The notes: generated from the sequence alone by a model not told the origin. Counted from the first letter of the stretch, positions 23,748 through 34,510 are shown. The stretch: 64,000 nt of DNA from Bathymodiolus brooksi (GCA_963680875.1 OY804586.1:52486203-52550202), one strand, 5' to 3'. Numbers and translations are program-made.

Positions 23748-24115
23748 CGGTTGAGTAATGATTAGCGTACTCGGCTCGAGAGTGGTAGATCATGGAATCG
23801 AGCCTTTATCGGGACAAACCAAAGATTTTGCTCGAGGAAGGAGCACCTTATTTGGTGTCACAAATGACCATATATATGTTCCACTTGTCGTAAGCACTTT
23901 CCGGTCCTTCATCCGTCATGACTTATCACCTGGTTTGCAACTAGATTAACACGACGGGTACCACTAGTGGAACAGGAATTGCTTACCCTTCCGGATCACC
24001 CGAGTTTATGTTTATGTTTGTAGATCGTTGTTTGTCCTTTATCATTGTGTTGTTTGTCCTTCTTCGCTTTACGGATTCTGATTACCACTTTGGTATCTTC
24101 ACACTGTTCTTGGAA
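23748..24115 (+). repeat. tRNA-like SINE-C head joined to a Rep1 copy
   Basis: GATTAGCGTACTCGGCTCG and GGAATCGAGCC resemble A and B boxes of the SINE-C head. Rep1 upstream sequence (TTTCCGGTCCTTC, TTATCACCTGGTTTGC) follows from about 23855, then its core and tail. The junction may be an insertion or the true Rep1 5' end. Confidence 0.6.
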
Positions 24116-24884
24116 TAATAGGCATTTCATTTGTTGGTTAGTATATAAACCAGAGCTCTAAAAGTTCACAGTACAAAGCACCTTTGCAACGCTTATCTGG
24201 CTTACGTGTGGTTGGTAGGTAATTCAGCATAATTAATTCGACATTGAACTGTTTTTGTGATCGTGTCCCATATTTTATCAATTCCACCATTTATCACCTT
24301 ATTTCAGTAAACAGTGTCTATATACGGAGCACACGGCCATAATTATACATTAATTAGCATTTTGTAGAATAATGTTGCAAAAAACGTTTGTTTTACCGGT
24401 ATTCGATATTTTATTTTAACTACCAAATGTACAGATTTCAATACCAATATTAAGAATTAAAACTTAAAACAAAACAAAAAGCGTTTATATCATACGAGCT
24501 ACTGCTTAAACCCATGGCCAAATGGTTCATCCTTAAAAAACATGTTAGTTTTATATTTCGCTACCTACAATTTGGTAGGTAGGTGGGTTTTTTCTGCACT
24601 TCTTTTTCTCAATTTCTGAAAAGAAATTTTAAACAGTCATGGTAAACAATTCCATAGATATCAACAAAAGAACAACCACCTCTTACCTCAAATCATTGGG
24701 AGAAAAAGATGACCACGACATATGACGTTAGAAATCAATATTGTTGCTTGAGACAGGTACACAAATGAGGCGGGGATAAACACTGAATATAAAAAAGATC
24801 ACGACAAATGAAATATATCATAGAATGTTCTGTTAATCGAAACAAATTGCTCTGTATACAACATACAAACAAACTTTACTCATA
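24116..24884. other. AT-rich intergenic DNA, nothing recognised
   Basis: No gene or repeat family recognised. Confidence 0.4.
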
Positions 24885-25400
24885 TTTTGAGCGTCACCTG
24901 ATGAAGATTATTCCAGAAACGCGTCGTGCGCACTAAATTTGATATCTACGTTTTCATTACACAGTGATGATGGTATATTTCAAACACACTGCTCTGTGCA
25001 AGAAGGAAATACAAAACAATATTGCTTAACAATTTTAACAGGCAAGTCAGATGCCTAAAAACTGATCCAATTCGTAAGTTGATGGTAAAGAATCAGATTT
25101 GAAAATGACCGTCCTGGTTTTAGACTTCTTTTTTAAGAATGTTCTGTCCACTAAAATGTGAGGCATTAAAAACTGGCAATTACGCTTCATTTTATAAATG
25201 TAATTATCATTAATACTAAGATTCTCTTCCTTTATGCAAATGTGACATTAACCGAGTTTGGCGATCCTGTTCAGATGTCTTGCTCCCAAGCAAATATAAA
25301 TTACTTGCCTTTTAAATCTTTCAACTTAGAGAACGTACCTGATGAAGATTATTCTACAAATACGACGTATGCTCGAAATTAGATGTATATGTTTTATTCA
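24885..25400 (+). repeat. Two Rep3 copies
   Basis: Rep3 ends (GCGTCGTGCGCACTAAATT) at about 24915 and, more diverged, at 25330-25400 with the upstream GATCCTGTTCAGATG module. About 240 bp of unrecognised sequence separates them. Confidence 0.55.
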
Positions 25401-25491
25401 AAGTTGCAGCAAATGCATTCTCTATTCACTATCTACTACATCAGCAGTTGGGTTGTTGTGTTACAGATATGTATTGCAATATATAACCTGC

Positions 25492-25772
25492 TTAAGGGGG
25501 TACCATACACTACAGGGAGATAACTCTTTAAAATCAGTTGAACGTTTTGATCATATGATGTTTGCATGCATATTTCAAGCATCTCGGTGATCAAAACCAC
25601 AGAGAGAAGAGGTGTTATGTGGCTAGTGAATTTATAGCTCTGAGTCTGTTGGTTGGAATTTTCTAAAATATTGATATTTATTAGAGTGGATATATTCAAA
25701 CACACCGCCAAAAAAATAGGAAAATTAAACGAGCAGAACAAATTTTATCTGAAGTGTATGGTACCACCTTAA
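25492..25772. mobile_element. TTAA-flanked MITE, copy 2
   Basis: Body 25496-25768 begins GGGGGTACCATACACT and ends AGTGTATGGTACCACC, with TTAA at 25492-25495 and 25769-25772. It is an inverted, diverged homologue of 3898-4168. Confidence 0.8.
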
Positions 25773-25861
25773 ACACAACATAAATATCATATAAGAATAG
25801 TTTGAGGATACCAAAGAGGCAACCGGAAGTAAACAGATGACGACTACAACAACTCCCTAGC

Positions 25862-26270
25862 CAAACTGCTATAAAAACGTAGATACCTAATTTACTGCAC
25901 ACGATGATTTTTTTTTAGAAATATCCTTCATCAGGTACGCTTCAAAGTCAAATACACGTTAGAGAAATCCAAAGGGGGAAATCGAGAGTGGACAATCCAG
26001 AGAAACTGGAAAAATAGGGTACACAAGATAGAAAACAAAGAAAACGTTAGAGAATACCGAAGGGGAAATCGAGGGTGGATAATCCAGAGACACGGGCAAC
26101 ATTGGGTACACAAGATACAAAACAAAGAAAACGTTAGAGAATACCGAAGGGGAAATCGAGAGTGGATAATCCAGAGACACGGGCAACATTGAGCACAAAG
26201 ACAAACAGCGAAGACACAAAAGACTGGGAAGCAAAATAATTTAAAAGTCTTTGGTAGCAAGTCAACCAAA
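25862..26270 (-). repeat. Reversed Rep3 joined to a Rep1 87-bp array
   Basis: A reversed Rep3 end (AAAACGTAGATACC to TCATCAGGTACGC) at 25862-25950 runs into three units of about 87 bp starting at 25957, 26045 and 26132, matching the 86-bp array of 21.7 kb. Confidence 0.8.
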
Positions 26271-27320
26271 GACCCTAAGCAATGTAACCATGACAGCCAA
26301 AGTCGACTACGGTTACTAAATGAATATAATATCTACATATCTTTTTATTATAATGGTTGTAGGTATTATTGTTCTCGTCATAAATATAGCTGACATACAG
26401 CTTATAATGTTAAACAACGATCAAGCTATAGTGCGTCTGTTAGTCCCGAAGTTGTAGGGACCAAGGTTTTTGCAGACCTTACATTTTGAGACTATTGAAG
26501 AACCTCCAGAGAGTATGATAGGAAAAATAGTTTGAGGTTGCCAAAGGGGTATTCAGAAGCCGTATAGCCGAAAAAATGAGAAACAAAACAATGGTAAAAG
26601 AAAAACGGAAAAATAGACAAATAATAGTCGATACGACACTAAGAGCTACAACTAAACATGGAGAAACTCAAACATCACTTGTAGCCGAGGGAGAGCTCGT
26701 GTGCTCCGGAAAGGAAAACATTTTGATGCACTAGTGGCAAACGTTGTTTCACTCATGCTAACAATCTGGTGGTAAGCCCGGAGGAGATAACTTCTGTTAC
26801 TTTTGCTACAACATAAGTTTGGAAAGGAGATAGCTTTTGCTGGAGTTCATTTTGGCAAATTGATTGTGATGCTCTTATATTCGAGATTTATTTAAAACAG
26901 ATATCAAATTTAGTGCGCATGGATAACTTTCATCAGGTATGCTCAAAATCGAAAGATTGGAAAGTTTTGCTAGCAATAAAACTATTTGTGCTTAAAGTGG
27001 CATTAAACACCATAACACTAACTCTATTCATACTAATTTGCGATTTAAATGCCACAATTATCAACGAACTCCATTAAGGTTGAGGAAGTAAAAAATGCAC
27101 GAACGAGAACACCATTATCGCTTATTCACTAATATCTCTGACGACAATCGTACGCTGCTTGAATGTACACCACATACGTTGATGATGTAAAGATGGCGGA
27201 TTTGAATTCAAAGCTAAATAGAGAAGAACGCTGTTATTGATTGACTCTGAATGTAAAAGTAATGAATGCACAAATAAATAAATCTCCTTATTATTTTTGC
27301 GATCAATGCAGCTATACACC
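26271..27320. other. Intergenic DNA with repeat fragments
   Basis: A reversed Rep1 piece (GAGGTTGCCAAAGGGG) near 26535, a reversed Rep3 end at 26895-26965 and a SINE tail (GTGGCATTAAACACC) near 26995. No gene recognised. Confidence 0.45.
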
Positions 27321-27337
27321 GCTTTCGGACTGAGGTC

Positions 27338-27611
27338 AGGGTTCGGGTGGCTCAATGAGCTAGGTAGTTGGATTACCTAGCAACTCATACAAGCCTATCA
27401 CCAATAAGGCGTGGGTTCGCGCCCGGCTTTGTAAATTACAAAAAGGGTGCACTCGACTGGCAGCCGCAAGTGATAAAGTTTACAAGTTGCTTGCCTATGG
27501 TCGGTGGTTCTCACCGGGTATTCCGTCTTCTTCCACCACTAAAACTGGTCGCCATGATATAGCTGAAATATTGTTGAAAGTGGCGTTAAACACCAAATAT
27601 CTAATCAAATC
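27338..27611 (+). mobile_element. SINE-B copy with a perfect 14-bp target duplication
   Basis: Head GGGTGGCTCAATGAGC, B box GTGGGTTCGCGCCCG, body AGTGATAAAGTTTACAAG, tail GTGGCGTTAAACACC. TTCGGACTGAGGTC occurs on both sides (27324-27337 and 27612-27625), showing target-primed integration. Confidence 0.92.
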
Positions 27612-27649
27612 TTCGGACTGAGGTCTGGTCCTCAGAAGCTGAATGCTTA

Positions 27650-27795
27650 TTCATACTTGTTAAATTGTCATAAGTTTACTGTCCCGCTTAGCTCCTTTGA
27701 TTAACTTATTCCCATCAACTTGAAATTATCGACCGATGAAGGTTATTTCGGAAACGAGCCGTGTGTAATAAATTAGATATCTGCGTTTTCATCTT
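27650..27795 (+). repeat. Rep3 copy, diverged
   Basis: CCGATGAAGGTTATTTCGG and ATTAGATATCTGCGTTTTC mark the 3' end of Rep3. Confidence 0.5.
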
Positions 27796-28408
27796 TTTTC
27801 TGCAATCTCTTCTGTTACATGTTACCATTTGAAATGTAAGGCCGTTTCTTCTTTTTTTTTTAAGTGAAAACATTATCGGCGATAAAGAGTTGTGGACAGA
27901 ACTCATAAAGTCATCTACCACGCCATCCATTACGTTTTTTCACAACTAACGGTTAGATTCCAACTTCAGCACATGGCTTCGATGCATATTTAATCAGTTT
28001 CTTAACATAAATATCACTTCTCAAAGCCACTGTGACCTTTCCAAGGAACAAAATATAAAATTACCCCCCTCCCCCCCCCCAAAGGAATATGCCTCCAATG
28101 CATTCTTAATAAGTTTCTTAACATAATTTTCCCTTAACAAAGCGACTGTGACGTTTCCAAAGTAGCAAAAAAAAATTGAACACATTTTTGATCATGGGTT
28201 TCCTTGACCATAAAGAAATTTCTCCTGCAGTAAAATGTGTCCTTAAGGACACAAGAGGCAACAGAAAACGGTCAAACTGTTGAATTATACATACAATTAA
28301 TATGTATATCAGGAAATGGTCATCTTAATTTCTGAATTAACATAGTATCAATCAAGGTGTCTGTAAAATCAAAAATACATAGAATTATGTAAAACAATAT
28401 ACAATCAA
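27796..28408. other. Intergenic DNA upstream of the gene
   Basis: A diverged duplication of a CATTCTTAATAAGTTTCTTA-like stretch and C-runs occur near 27975-28160. Nothing else recognised. Confidence 0.4.
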
Positions 28409-28583
28409 ACCTGCCCATGAGATCACCGCTATTAAGCAGTCACCTGTATTAAAAGGTAGCTTTTTTCTTGTCCTGTCATAGTAAGCTTCATATAAATTCA
28501 ACCTCTTTTAAGAGATCACCTGTCTTATAAGGCCACTTTTTCTTTGTACCAAAGGTGACCTCTTAATACAGGTTTAACTGTAT
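28409..28583 (+). mobile_element. GGTCACC-type MITE, about 360 bp upstream of the promoter
   Basis: Ends TACAATCAAACCTG and CAGGTTTAACTGTA are inverted repeats (12 of 14). The interior matches 41288-41470 almost throughout. Non-coding. Confidence 0.8.
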
Positions 28584-28588
28584 ATACA

Positions 28589-28753
28589 ATAAAACTAATA
28601 CGTTGCTAAGTAACATTTTCATTTTTTGGGAAAAAATGAATTTCAATTGATTTTTATTATACAAATCATTTGTATAATAAAAATCAATATATTTTTTTTT
28701 ATTGAAATTCATTTTTTCTCAAAAATGTTACTTAGAACGTATTAGTTTTAAGT
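28589..28753. repeat. Long near-perfect hairpin upstream of the gene
   Basis: AAAACTAATACGTT at the left mirrors AACGTATTAGTTTT at the right, and pairing continues inward through ATTTTTATTATACAAATC with few mismatches. Total span is about 165 bp. Confidence 0.85.
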
Positions 28754-28939
28754 CAAATGTATGAATAAATCATTATTCGATCGGATATGTAGGAAAACTT
28801 TATATTATTTTGCCTATTCTTCTGTGTATTAGGTCGTGAAAAGTGTCAATTAGAATAGGACTTTATAACAAAAGAGTAATCAAACTGTCAATAAGGCCAG
28901 CTCAGAGGATAAACATACGCATATTAATAAGGGCCTACA

Positions 28940-28970
28940 TATAAATACATTAACATATATATGATCATTC
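28940..28970 (+). promoter_or_regulatory. Candidate core promoter (TATA box plus initiator) of the Gly/Met-rich protein gene
   Basis: TATAAATA lies at 28940-28947. A pyrimidine-rich initiator-like TCATTC follows at 28965-28970, with its A about 27 bp downstream, which is the usual TATA-to-start spacing. The first ATG downstream (29027) opens the signal-peptide exon, so the predicted 5' leader is about 60 nt. In AT-rich DNA a TATA match alone is weak; the spacing and the exon behind it are what support it. Two inverted-repeat elements end less than 200 bp upstream. The start site is inferred, not shown. Confidence 0.45.
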
Positions 28971-29026
28971 ACTCTGAAGGTCAGCTACCACACTCTTTGG
29001 TTTAGGCTTTACATTTTCATTGTAAA

Positions 29027-29104
29027 ATGCAGCGTCTTACATTAATATTTGTGGTTGGGATTTTTATTTGTGCCTTTCAATTTTCAGATTCGACTATAAC
29101 TCAG
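29027..29104 (+). CDS. Exon 1 of secreted Gly/Met-rich repeat protein (signal peptide exon)
   Basis: This short exon encodes 26 residues: MQRLTLIF, a hydrophobic core VVGIFICAFQF, then SDSTITQ. That is a typical eukaryotic signal peptide, with a Met-Gln-Arg n-region and likely cleavage near Ser-Asp-Ser. The ATG has A at -3. The exon ends in CAG followed by GTTAGT, a strong splice donor in phase 0. The phase matches exon 2 at 45758, where CAG/GGG reads straight into Gly-Ser-Arg-Arg. The intron would be 16,653 bp. A separate signal-peptide exon is common in secreted matrix protein genes. The pairing is inferred; intermediate phase-0 exons, or exon 1 belonging to another transcript, cannot be excluded. 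If exon 1 is wrong, the first in-frame ATG in exon 2 is at 45812 and the product would lack a signal peptide. Confidence 0.68.
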
Positions 29105-29110
29105 GTTAGT

Positions 29111-29370
29111 AAAAATTACGTTTTATAAGGAAAACGTTTTTTTTTTGTAGCATGATACATGATTTGTGCGATTTCTACAAGCATTAAAAGAATTCTTTGA
29201 GGTTTGGACCTCTAAAAACTAGTTTAACCCCCGCCACTTCTGAAGTGCTTGTACCCACCAAAATTACATTCTATAAGGAATACGTTTTTTTAACGTGATA
29301 TATGCGATCTCCACAAGAACATCAACGTTATTCTTTGAGGTTTGGACCCATAGAACTAGCTTAACCCCGC
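29111..29370 (+). repeat. Diverged tandem duplication just downstream of exon 1
   Basis: AAATTACGTTTTATAAGGAA at 29113 and AAATTACATTCTATAAGGAA at about 29268 start two copies of about 155 bp. Both contain TTCTTTGAGGTTTGGACC and a TTTAACCCC/CTTAACCCC Rep4 start. Confidence 0.75.
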
Positions 29371-29550
29371 CACTTTTTTTTTTTATTGAAGTGCCTTTAC
29401 CAACTCAGGAAAGTGATCGGTTATGTCTTTGTGGTTTAGAGACGTATCGTTTTCTTCTCTTTCTACGATTTTTCTATTGGATTGTGGAACTCTGCAGACA
29501 GTGTGGTATTCTCAGTTTTTCATTTGATTTATATTTGATAAATGCTTAAC
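29300..29550 (+). repeat. Rep4 copy
   Basis: GAACTAGCTTAACCCCGCCAC, GAAGTGCCTTTACC, AGGAAAGTGATCGG and TTTTTCTATTGGATT are the Rep4 landmarks, also seen at 19515, 35600 and 53180. Confidence 0.65.
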
Positions 29551-29954
29551 CCTTGCATAGAATATGCCAAAATATCTCAATACAAAATTAAAACAAGGTA
29601 AAATAGTAGTCGTCAGTAGATAAAAAAAAAAAAGTAAACGGTGCCTTATTTTGTTCAGCGCATTGGTCATGCATAATTATTACGTCATAATCGTCAACAC
29701 CTAATATTTCTTAATCGAATTACTAAAATTTAAACATTCATAAGTGGTTGTTTTTTTTCCATGTAATATAGAACAGCATATTGTTGTAAAATAATTGGCA
29801 TTTATTTTCCCGCCAAAACTGAAGGATTTAAATACCATACAGTTTATCTAGACCAATAGTACTGTAACTTTATCTGCAAATTATTTCACATAAATTGTAA
29901 TATTTCTCGAATCTTTAAAGTGAAGATTCTTTATGCAGTGTGTGCATGAGTTCC

Positions 29955-30280
29955 TGTTGCTTAACGCCAAGTGAGCGCTTTTTTAGCTTTATCATGACGA
30001 GAATAAGTTACAATTCGGTATATTGAGGATGATATCAAGTTTGTAATAGACCAGTATGCTAAGATGGATTGTTATAGTTCTAGATTACTGAAACAACTGT
30101 CCACGTGTAAATATTTCGCGCCATTCGAACATATTGCTATGACTCATGACTGCCAGATAACCAATCTCTAATCTTACTAAATAATGTTGCCTGCTTAGCG
30201 GAGAGAAAGCACCATGTCTTGGGTTGACCCAACCAGGAAACGAACACATAAATCTACCGCACAAGAGGCGAGCACAAATT
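29955..30280 (-). mobile_element. SINE-C copy, minus strand
   Basis: Tail TTAACGCCAAGTGAGCG, TTATCATGACGAGAATAAG, body ACTGAAACAACTG and CTTAGCGGAGAG, head side ACCAGGAAACGAAC. Confidence 0.7.
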
Positions 30281-30950
30281 ATTATTTTCTTTGAACGTTT
30301 TATTAATATATTAAAGTGTCAATAAGATTGTAATGTCATTTACTTTTTGAATTTGTTTGGTTTTCCTATATTTCGATATTGAGCTTACCTGATGAAGGCT
30401 ATTCCTGAAACTCGTCACGTACATTATGTTCAAAAAATGAAATTGGAGATGAATTCCATTATTTAGTTTCATGTGGTCATTTTAATAACCATTGAAAGCT
30501 ATACATCAAAGAAAATTTTAGAAACAGACCTAATACTTTGAAATTCACGGAAATTATGACATCCAAAAATAAATACAACCTTCAAAAATTATGTAGATTT
30601 GTTGCCATCATAAATAAAGGTGTGTGCCCTCCCAGTTAACTGAACTGCTACCAACCTGTACATATATTATGTAAATAGTATATTTTTTATTTTGTATCTC
30701 TATACCATGTTGGTTTATAGGAAATAAAGATTTATGTATATATATGCGCGAAATTTGATATTTAGGTTAGAATACAACAAAAATTACCTAATTTAAATGT
30801 CAATAAAAATGAGTTAGCCTGTGGGTCAACAAGCGACACAGAGATGGGTTTATGGACGGAAGTTTTGATCCACAACCTTATGTTGATAATATGGATAGAG
30901 GGCGAGTTGTGTAATTAATATTATAAACGAGGGGACGCCTTTTAATACCG
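30281..30950. other. Intron DNA with a Rep3 end
   Basis: ATATTGAGCTTACCTGATG and the Rep3 end near 30370-30430. The rest is AT-rich and unrecognised. Confidence 0.45.
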
Positions 30951-31071
30951 TATGGGAGCAGAAGCTGATAACCCTTCCGGGATTCCTGAATTCTCCTTGG
31001 ATCTGTATCTGTATCTTTATAGTGCAGGAACCGATCACGGTTATAAATGCACTGGAAGGAGAGCGGTTGGA

Positions 31072-31372
31072 TTAGTCCAACTGTTGGAGGGCCCTACTAA
31101 AGCCCTCAACTGTCTTTGCGCACACTACGCTGTCCTCAATGTGGTTCCAATCGACTATAGTCTTTGAAAAGAATGAATTTTTCCTGATGTCTGTCTTAAA
31201 TTGGATGAGTTCGAAGGATCTAGAGTTGTTCACTGTTTGTCGATCTATTATATTTGATGTTTCAAATCCTTCGTATTGTTTGGCTTTTCTCTTTCTTTTG
31301 TTCCTTGTTTCTTTCAAATAGTCTTCTGATGCGATGGCGGGCACCAGTCCCTCAACCACTTTGTAAAACATA
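31072..31372 (-). pseudogene. 3' remnant of a non-LTR retrotransposon reverse-transcriptase ORF
   Basis: On the minus strand a frame ends in a stop at 31072. It includes the stretches MFYKVVEGLVPAI, then IRKNSFFSKTIVDWNHI, then SFELIQF. The pattern 'short helix, basic tract, (R/K)NSFF-(P/S)-(K/R)T-I-x-(D/E)WN' is the characteristic C-terminal tail downstream of the reverse-transcriptase domain in Jockey/CR1-like LINE proteins (recalled from family knowledge). No RT catalytic motifs remain upstream; the frame instead runs into Rep1 sequence at about 31375-31500. It is a dead, 5'-truncated fragment inside intron 1 and antisense to the gene. Confidence 0.7.
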
Positions 31373-31523
31373 GATGTTGGTGGGGTTCGTGTTGCTTGAG
31401 TTTTAGGCTTAGTGATTTGTATATCGTTGTTTGTCCTTTTGTTCTTATTCTGTTGACTATTGTGTTGTCTGTTCGTCTTTGACTTACAGCTTTTGATTAC
31501 CACTTTAATATCTTCAAACGTAT

Positions 31524-31935
31524 CATGATGGGGCGAGTTACTATCGAACCAAACGTTTCTTGATGGGGCGAGTTACTATCGAACCAAACGTTTCTTGATG
31601 GGGCGAGTTACTATCGAACCAAACGTTTCTTGATGGGGCGAGTTACTATCGAACCAAACGTTTCTTGATGTTTTACTAACGAACCAAACGTTTCTTGATG
31701 GGGCGAGTTACTATCGAACCAAAGTTTCTTGATGGGGCGAGTTACTATCGAACCAAAGTTTCTTGATGGGGCGAGTTACTATCGAACCAAACGTTTCTTG
31801 ATGGGGCGAGTTACTAGCGAACCAAACGTTTCTTGATGGGGCGAGTTACTAACGAACCAAACGTTTCTTGATGGGGCGAGTTACTATCGAACCAAACGTT
31901 TCTTGATGGGGCGAGTTACTATCGAACCAAAGTTT
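31524..31935 (+). repeat. 35-bp tandem array, about 12 units
   Basis: Unit blocks are CGAACCAAACGTTTCTTGAT and GGGGCGAGTTACTAT. One unit is short (GATGTTTTACTAACG near 31668) and several lack the AC before GTTTC. It begins right after a Rep1 tail. Confidence 0.92.
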
Positions 31936-32070
31936 AACTGAATGTGTGATCAATATCAAAGGAAACTGAGATATATTACAAGAACATGTGTTTCAAAATA
32001 CAACACTTTTAACACATACAACATTTGAAGTGTTGAATGTAATATAACACATATTGAATTCTTCTGAATT

Positions 32071-32360
32071 AAACAAGGGCCGTCGTGGTCGTGTTCGTGA
32101 TCGTATGGCTGTTGGATTTACAACTATATATGCAATCAGTGACTATCACCACTAAGTTGTGAGATCGAATCTCGCTCATAGCGAGGTGTACTCGATACAA
32201 CATTATGTGATAAAGTTTGTCAATGAATTACGACAGGATTGTGGGGTTTTCTGTGTACTCTGGGTTCTTCTACCAATAAAACTGACCGCCACGATACAGC
32301 TGAAATATTGTTGAAAGTGGCGTTAAACACCATAACCCTAACCCCTATAATACAGTATGC
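32071..32360 (+). mobile_element. SINE-A copy, full length, with a 13-bp target duplication
   Basis: Head GGGCCGTCGTGGTCGTG, B-box region GAGATCGAATCTCG, tail GTGGCGTTAAACACC. ATTCTTCTGAATT at 32058-32070 and 32361-32373 is a perfect duplication. Confidence 0.9.
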
Positions 32361-32373
32361 ATTCTTCTGAATT

Positions 32374-32814
32374 GACTTCAAAATGTGTTTAAGCAAAAAC
32401 AGTTCAAGTGTTGAATATAAAACAAATTAAGAGGTTTTAGATATAATTTATTTTCACTTCATGGTGTTTTCATTAACACAATCACTTGTGTTTTTAATGT
32501 GTGTCTGGTTTGTGTTTTATTGGTGTTTTATTTTAAAACACACGTGTTCCTGTATATCCAAAAAACAACATGAATTCATTCATAAAAGAAATAGAATGGG
32601 ACCAAGACATCAATGGCGCCATATATAAGAGTGATTATTTCCGGCAGATCATAATAGGCGTTATCAATCACTATATTTATGAAAGTTTTTTTGGAATAAA
32701 AAAATGGAGAGAGAACAAAATCAATACAATAGTGATATTAATGATAAGTAGGAATACGGTTGGTAAATATTCTAACTACCAATATTTAGCTTAATTAACG
32801 GAACGATAATTAGG
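32374..32814. other. Intron DNA, nothing recognised
   Basis: The 74-residue frame at 32570 shows no domain. Confidence 0.4.
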
Positions 32815-33310
32815 AGATAACTGTGTTGTATTTGAAAATTTACGGCATCAATTGGAGATTTGATGGTCGAAAATTGAGTTTACTGGCGACGCGATAGCGG
32901 AGCCAGTAAACGGATATTTGCGACAATTATATCGAAAAATGATGCTGTGAAATTTTCAAATACAATACAATTATCTCCATTCTAATGTAATCATGTGTAT
33001 AGATGTGTATTGCCACATTATTGACACAATGACGTAAGCGGTAATCAGCTAAAATTTATAAAAAAAAAAATCTCATGCTATTTCAACCGTGGAATTGATA
33101 CCGTGAAAATTACACTATTAAATCGACAATTGATGCCATGAAATTTTTTAATACAATACAGTTACAAATGTATCTCCATTCTAATGTAATCATGTGTATT
33201 GCCACATTATTGACAAGATGACGTAAGCGGTAATCGGCTAAAATTCTAAAATATCTAATGATATCTCAACCGTGGAATAGATACCGTGAAAATTACAGCA
33301 TCGTTTAATC
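32815..33310. repeat. Foldback with a partial second copy
   Basis: GTATTTGAAAATTTACGGCATCA (left) and its mirror near 32945-32990 pair around an inner GTTTACTGGC stem. A second, partial copy of the right half (GTAATCATGTGTATTGCC, GACGTAAGCGGTAATC) lies at 33120-33310. Confidence 0.7.
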
Positions 33311-33339
33311 ACAAACCAGGAATATTAAACAACTACATT

Positions 33340-33660
33340 AGAATTGGTTTTCTTGCTCCCAAAGATTTTAAAATTATTTGACTTTCAAATATTTTGGTTT
33401 TTAGCGCAGGGGCGGATCCAGGGGGGGGGGGGGGGGGTCCCCCCTAAAATTGGAAAAAATATGATTTTTTGGCGTAAAATTGTGATTTTTCACACGAAAT
33501 ACCCCAACAATTTTCGCGCCTCCCTCCGCTCGGCGCAATTTTTTTAAGTACGCCCCCCCCTAACTTGAAATCCTGGATCCGCCCCTGTAGCGTACTTATG
33601 ATGGTTATTCCAGAAACATATCGTACCCACTAAATCTGATATCTACGTTTTTATTTAATT
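33340..33660 (+). repeat. Rep3 copy split by a hAT-like element
   Basis: Rep3 sequence (TTTCTTGCTCCCAAAGATTT) up to TTTTTAGCG resumes after the insertion as TAGCGTACTTATGATGG and TTATTCCAGAAAC. Confidence 0.8.
33407..33587. mobile_element. hAT-like MITE, copy 1 (5-bp target duplication)
   Basis: Ends CAGGGGCGGATCCAGG and the mirror CCTGGATCCGCCCCTG. TAGCG flanks both sides (33402-33406, 33588-33592) and is single in other Rep3 copies. The 181-bp body has no frame. The 5-bp duplication plus this end sequence suggests a hAT lineage with 5-bp sites; the assignment is from memory. Confidence 0.85.
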
Positions 33661-34129
33661 TTTTTTTTGCATATTATTTATTCTCACTGTAGCAAATAAA
33701 TGCATAACATCATGGAATGAAATGTTGATTGTTATTTGATAATGGTTTAACGTAAAGTGGATATCAATAACATTTATGTCCATTATGAGAACAACTTTAC
33801 AACTTCATGTATTAAATCAACATATACCGGTACGCAATGGAAAGACAATGCAACTTTATGGGGGAATGTTTTGTTTTTAAATTATGCCGCCAAAGTTGAT
33901 AGAAAAGGATATATTGACCTGAAAGACGTTTTGCATTAAAAATAATTTCTGGTATGGGATGAAAATTATAGCCTCCTCTCCTTCCATGAAAAATAGTTAA
34001 CGGCCGATGCCCAACAATTTGGCACGCCATGGCGAATTTATGTTTGTAACAGTCCACAAAGAAGATATTAAATAGGATTGAGGTACCTTCGAGCTCCTCA
34101 AAACATTTAAATTAGGTGGCATTCCAATC
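33661..34129. other. Intron DNA, nothing recognised
   Basis: No gene support. Confidence 0.4.
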
Positions 34130-34510
34130 GTCTGAATTGGAGCATACCTGATGAAGTTTATTCCATAAACGCGTCGTGTGCACTAAATTAAACCATACAC
34201 GACCTTATCACTGATACTGGGCCGATACCGCTACTCGTGGACAATTATTCACCACGGCTATAGTCCACCCAATGATCAGTGCTTTGACACTGCAATTGTT
34301 TATACGATATGTGTGTTATTGAAGTTTACAGTTCGCAAATAATGTAATAATTATCAAATCTAAGGTTCATCTTACTACGTCATAGATGACCTTAGCTGAC
34401 CTTGGTTATCCTGTTTAGTCCCTTTGGTTTTCTTGCTCATGACAAATTTTTAACTATTTGGCTTTTCGTACGTTATTCTAGAAACGCGGTATCTAGATGC
34501 CTACGCTTTT
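34130..34510 (+). repeat. Two Rep3 copies in series
   Basis: One Rep3 end at 34130-34195 (TAAACGCGTCGTGTGCAC) and a second fuller copy from about 34300, with CATAGATGACCTTAGC and ACGTTATTCTAGAAACGCGG. Confidence 0.6.

Noticed and set aside
31375..31503. N-terminal part of the LINE-like frame
   Set aside because: That segment is Rep1 sequence read in reverse; only the downstream part resembles a LINE protein.
31524..31935. CRISPR-like regular repeats
   Set aside because: Head-to-tail 35-bp units without unique spacers, in animal DNA.
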